Positions 32,537 to 34,244 of a DNA stretch of 34,244 nt are shown in pieces (the stretch's first letter is position 1; each line of letters starts with the position of its first letter). Location: assembly GCA_900320545.1 (NCBI GenBank), contig ONSU01000002.1, positions 106,143 through 140,386 of the forward strand, in the 5' to 3' direction. Source of the stretch: an uncultured Bacteroidales bacterium (GTDB lineage: Bacteria > Bacteroidota > Bacteroidia > Bacteroidales > UBA932). The notes beneath the pieces were generated by a model. It saw nothing but the letters and a program-made list of their open reading frames with translations. It was not told the DNA's origin and made no database searches. The translations under genes were made by a program, and so were the position numbers.

Positions 32537-32983
32537 TTAATTCTTGCCGAAAAGGGAGCCGATGATGCCCTTGGCCACGCCGAGAATGCCGTCTCCGCCC
32601 TTGAGCATCAGAATGAGGTCGTCGAGGTCGATGTCGCCGTCGCCGTCCTGATCCTTGATGATGCCGCCGAGCTTGCCCATCGCAAGCGGAACAAGGCCTT
32701 TGAGCTTGTCACCGGCCGCTCCCAGGTTGAGGTTCTTGAGAATGTCGTTGTCGAAGATGTTGCCCGCCAGAGCCGTCACGGGCGAATCCGCGGCTTTGAC
32801 CTTCCCCGTCACCAGATCCTTGATCTGATCGACGCCGCCGGGTTTGGTAACCGTCTGCGTCAGACTGCCGAGAACGGAATCGGAAAGGCCGCCGAGGACC
32901 TTGTCCTTAAGGTCGCCGGGAATGTTCGCATTGCCGCCGAGGGACGAAACCTGGGCAGAGATCAGTTCTTTGAGAGATGCCAT
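32537..32983 (-). CDS. Small EF-hand-containing protein (DUF937-like)
   Basis: 148 residues, no signal peptide. The body is rich in Gly, Ala, Leu and Lys with amphipathic helices (VLGGLSDSVLGSLTQTV; GDKLKGLVPLAMGKLGGI) similar to small DUF937-type proteins. One loop, D111-D122, matches the calcium-binding EF-hand or dockerin consensus (Asp at 1, 3, 5, 9 and 12 of the 12-residue loop). It may bind Ca2+, but only one loop is present. Its function is unknown. It faces away from tRNA-Leu and ends almost on the rodA stop. I saw no clear promoter box. Confidence 0.7.
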   Translation of the reverse strand: MASLKELISAQVSSLGGNANIPGDLKDKVLGGLSDSVLGSLTQTVTKPGGVDQIKDLVTGKVKAADSPVTALAGNIFDNDILKNLNLGAAGDKLKGLVPLAMGKLGGIIKDQDGDGDIDLDDLILMLKGGDGILGVAKGIIGSLFGKN

Positions 32984-33023
32984 AATTATAAGGGTTTAAA
33001 TGTCGGGTTAAATATACAAAGAA

Positions 33024-33055
33024 TTTCCCGAATGGAAAATATTTTGTTATCTTTG
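33024..33055 (+). promoter_or_regulatory. Promoter of tRNA-Leu
   Basis: TTTC at 33024-33027, a 20-base spacer, TATCTTTG at 33048-33055. The tRNA begins 24 nt later, after a short CCCGC/GCGGG hairpin in the precursor leader. Confidence 0.6.
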
Positions 33056-33079
33056 CAGTCCCGCTCCCTTGCGGGAAAC

Positions 33080-33164
33080 GCCTTGGTGGTGGAATGGTAG
33101 ACACGAGGGACTTAAAATCCCTTGGCCCGAAACGGCCGTGCGGGTTCGATTCCCGCCCGAGGCA
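33080..33164 (+). tRNA. tRNA-Leu (anticodon UAA)
   Basis: Class II tRNA of 85 nt. The acceptor stem pairs GCCTTGG with CCGAGGC (one G-T), discriminator A at 33164. The anticodon stem AGGGA/TCCCT has loop CTTAAAA with anticodon TAA at 33113-33115. A variable arm (GGCCC/GGGCC-type, around 33124-33138) and a normal T loop (GGGTTCGATTCCC) follow. The 3' CCA is not encoded. It reads UUA codons. It marks the last point of housekeeping DNA before the AT-richer accessory segment. Confidence 0.95.
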
Positions 33165-33165
33165 C

Positions 33166-33220
33166 ATTAAAGACTTTGTATGTTGCTAATTTTCAGGCAC
33201 TTACAAAGTCTTTAATTTTT
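33166..33220 (+). terminator. Terminator behind tRNA-Leu, 15-bp perfect stem
   Basis: Arms 33166-33180 and 33202-33216 pair perfectly (ATTAAAGACTTTGTA and its complement) around a 21-nt loop, followed by TTTT. It is an intrinsic terminator for the tRNA, but the loop is long and holds a second AGGCAC like the tRNA 3' end, so part of it may be an attachment-site remnant. Confidence 0.65.
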
Positions 33221-33226
33221 CTATTC

Positions 33227-33249
33227 ACCAAATTTGGTCGCATTTGGTC
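33227..33249. repeat. Palindrome and ATTTGGTC direct repeats next to tRNA-Leu
   Basis: ACCAAATTTGGT at 33227-33238 is a perfect 12-bp palindrome; ATTTGGTC occurs at 33232-33239 and again at 33242-33249, one helical turn apart. They resemble recombinase arm-type sites. No integrase is in the window. Confidence 0.5.
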
Positions 33250-33360
33250 ACATTTTATTCCCCAATAAAGATAGAAGCCCCATTGCACTAATTCACGGAA
33301 GTATTGCCGGAACGGGTTTTCCAGATAGAGCCATCATTATTAAAATAAAATGCAAAAAAC

Positions 33361-33392
33361 TACGGCCATTTCAAAAATTAGCCGTATATTTG
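33361..33392 (+). promoter_or_regulatory. Promoter and inverted repeat of the AbiE-type operon
   Basis: -7 box TATATTTG at 33385-33392, 16 nt before the ATG at 33409. Inverted arms TACGGC (33361-33366) and GCCGTA (33381-33386) flank the -33 zone and touch the box, consistent with an AbiEi autoregulation site. No TTTG -33 is visible. The DNA from 33250 to 33360 holds nothing I can support. Confidence 0.5.
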
Positions 33393-33408
33393 TCGCAAAT
33401 TAACGCCT

Positions 33409-33987
33409 ATGGCCAAATTTTATCAAGATATTTCCGCGAGCGGAGGAACAATACGGACTCATGAGCTGCGTGAGCCCAGGGCTTATTATGGAATCAGCAA
33501 GGGTATAAAATCTGGCAATGTCATCAGACTCAAGAATGGTGTGTACATTCTCCCCGAAGAACTGGCCACCACAATGGTCGATGTCGAAAGAATCGTCCCC
33601 GGCGGTGTCGTTTGCATGTATTCCGCATGGGATTATTATGGGCTTACCACTCAAATCCCTGACGGATTCTACGTCGCTATTGAAAAGCACAGGAAAGTGG
33701 TGGTCCCTGAGATTTCAGGCATCGTTCTCTGCTATTGGGAAGAAAAATACTGCACGATGGGCGTTGAAGAAACTGACATTGCCAATCATAAGGTTAAGAT
33801 TTTCTGCATTGAGAAAAGCGTCTGCGACGCTGTAAAGTTTCGCAACAAGATCGGGACTGAGGTGGCTGTTGAGATTCTTAAGAACTATCTCAAGCGCAAG
33901 GATCGTAACATTTCCCGTCTTATGGATTACGCAAAACAAATGAGAGTGCTGTCAACAATGAGACAATACCTTGAAATGGGGCTGTAA
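33409..33987 (+). CDS. AbiEi-type antitoxin
   Basis: 192 residues. An N-terminal winged helix (ASGGTIRTHELREPRAYYGISKGIKSGNVIRLKNGVYIL, described by position 10-49) is followed by the AbiEi antitoxin C-terminal domain with IEKSVCDAVKFRNKIGTEVAVEILKNYL, a pattern I recognise from type IV antitoxins. It represses its own operon and counters the AbiEii nucleotidyltransferase. The gene is visibly more AT-rich than its left-hand neighbours. The partner gene starts two bases after its stop. Confidence 0.85.
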   Translation: MAKFYQDISASGGTIRTHELREPRAYYGISKGIKSGNVIRLKNGVYILPEELATTMVDVERIVPGGVVCMYSAWDYYGLTTQIPDGFYVAIEKHRKVVVPEISGIVLCYWEEKYCTMGVEETDIANHKVKIFCIEKSVCDAVKFRNKIGTEVAVEILKNYLKRKDRNISRLMDYAKQMRVLSTMRQYLEMGL

Positions 33988-33988
33988 T

Positions 33989-34244
33989 ATGGAAAAGAAA
34001 AATGTAGCAAAGTCGGTTCGGGCGAAACTCCTGAACATCCGGAATTCAGAGCCCGGGACCGAATATATGCAAGTTCTGCTCAGATACATCCAAGAGCGGA
34101 TGTTGTACAGGCTGTCGATGAGCCAGTATCGGGATAACTTCTGCCTGAAAGGAAGTGCACTTCTCTTCGCCTACGAAAAGTTCAAGGCTCGTCCGACGAA
34201 AGACATTGATTTCCTGGGCGACAAGATCAGCAGAGACAAAGAAA
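33989..34244 (+). CDS. AbiEii-type nucleotidyltransferase toxin (3' truncated by window edge)
   Basis: 85 codons are visible, beginning MEKKNVAKSVRAKLLN. The nucleotidyltransferase signature is present: LKGSALLF (Gly-Ser motif of the family) followed by RPTKDIDFLG, with the Asp-x-Asp catalytic pair. AbiEii toxins transfer nucleotides, in characterised members to tRNA acceptor ends, stopping growth, and give phage abortive infection. The rest lies outside the window, so completeness cannot be judged. Co-transcribed with AbiEi. Confidence 0.88.
   Translation, partial: MEKKNVAKSVRAKLLNIRNSEPGTEYMQVLLRYIQERMLYRLSMSQYRDNFCLKGSALLFAYEKFKARPTKDIDFLGDKISRDKE

Noticed and set aside
33060-33075. CCCGC/GCGGG hairpin before tRNA-Leu as a terminator
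   Set aside because: It has no T tract and lies between the promoter and the tRNA, so it is part of the precursor leader.
1-34244. CRISPR array, rRNA genes or complete insertion sequence
   Set aside because: No regularly spaced repeats, rRNA-like segments or transposase frames were seen.

Overview
The window looks like a chromosomal segment from a GC-rich member of the Bacteroidota, probably Bacteroidales. Three things point there. Nearly every gene start has a TAnnTTTG-type -7 promoter box, the Bacteroidota consensus. Shine-Dalgarno sequences are mostly absent. Families typical of the phylum are present: an SDR-type mannonate oxidoreductase beside UxuA, DUF3109, an acidic-tagged surface lipoprotein, and an mreBCD-PBP2-RodA string. 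Species is not resolvable by reading.

Layout. 1-1055: 3' end of a secreted fibronectin-III-like surface protein, followed by a bidirectional terminator. 1114-8784: a divergent sugar-acid locus. The leftward operon encodes an SDR-type fructuronate reductase, mannonate dehydratase UxuA and a LacI-family regulator. The rightward operon encodes a second SDR, an NRAMP-fold transporter lacking the metal-binding motifs, a PfkB kinase of the KDG-kinase type, and 6-phosphogluconate dehydrogenase. The 137-bp divergent promoter region carries two mirror-image palindromes, each fused to the end of a -7 box. 8788-10137: a glycerol-1-phosphate dehydrogenase (AraM/EgsA-like). 10199-11431: a small membrane protein, a DUF2007 protein and a DUF3109 protein. 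11395-13938: an M16-like protein without the zinc motif. 14025-16792: a TPR protein and a U32 peptidase-like (RlhA-type) protein. 16789-17487: a PIN toxin/AbrB antitoxin pair. 17571-18764: an unknown surface lipoprotein with palindromes in its leader. 18899-23084: PBP1A, Ddl and PrmC. 23202-26731: topA, an Lrp/AsnC regulator and a divergent IspD homologue. 26805-32533: the elongasome operon mreB-mreC-mreD-mrdA-rodA. 32537-32983: a small EF-hand protein. 33080-33164: tRNA-Leu(UAA). From there to the right edge the DNA is visibly more AT-rich and carries an AbiEi/AbiEii pair, suggesting a mobile-element boundary at the tRNA.

Function. The sugar-acid locus would turn fructuronate into mannonate, then 2-keto-3-deoxygluconate (KDG), then phosphorylated product. 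KDPG aldolase and uronate isomerase are not in the window, and 6-phosphogluconate dehydrogenase is, so part of the locus may instead handle a gluconate-type hexonate. The right half is cell-envelope housekeeping: peptidoglycan precursor (Ddl), polymerisation (PBP1A, PBP2, RodA) and shape (MreBCD). The strongest candidates for something undescribed are the mirrored operator/promoter device, the NRAMP-fold protein stripped of its metal ligands inside a sugar-acid operon, the IspD homologue without its CTP-binding loop, and the tRNA-adjacent island boundary.
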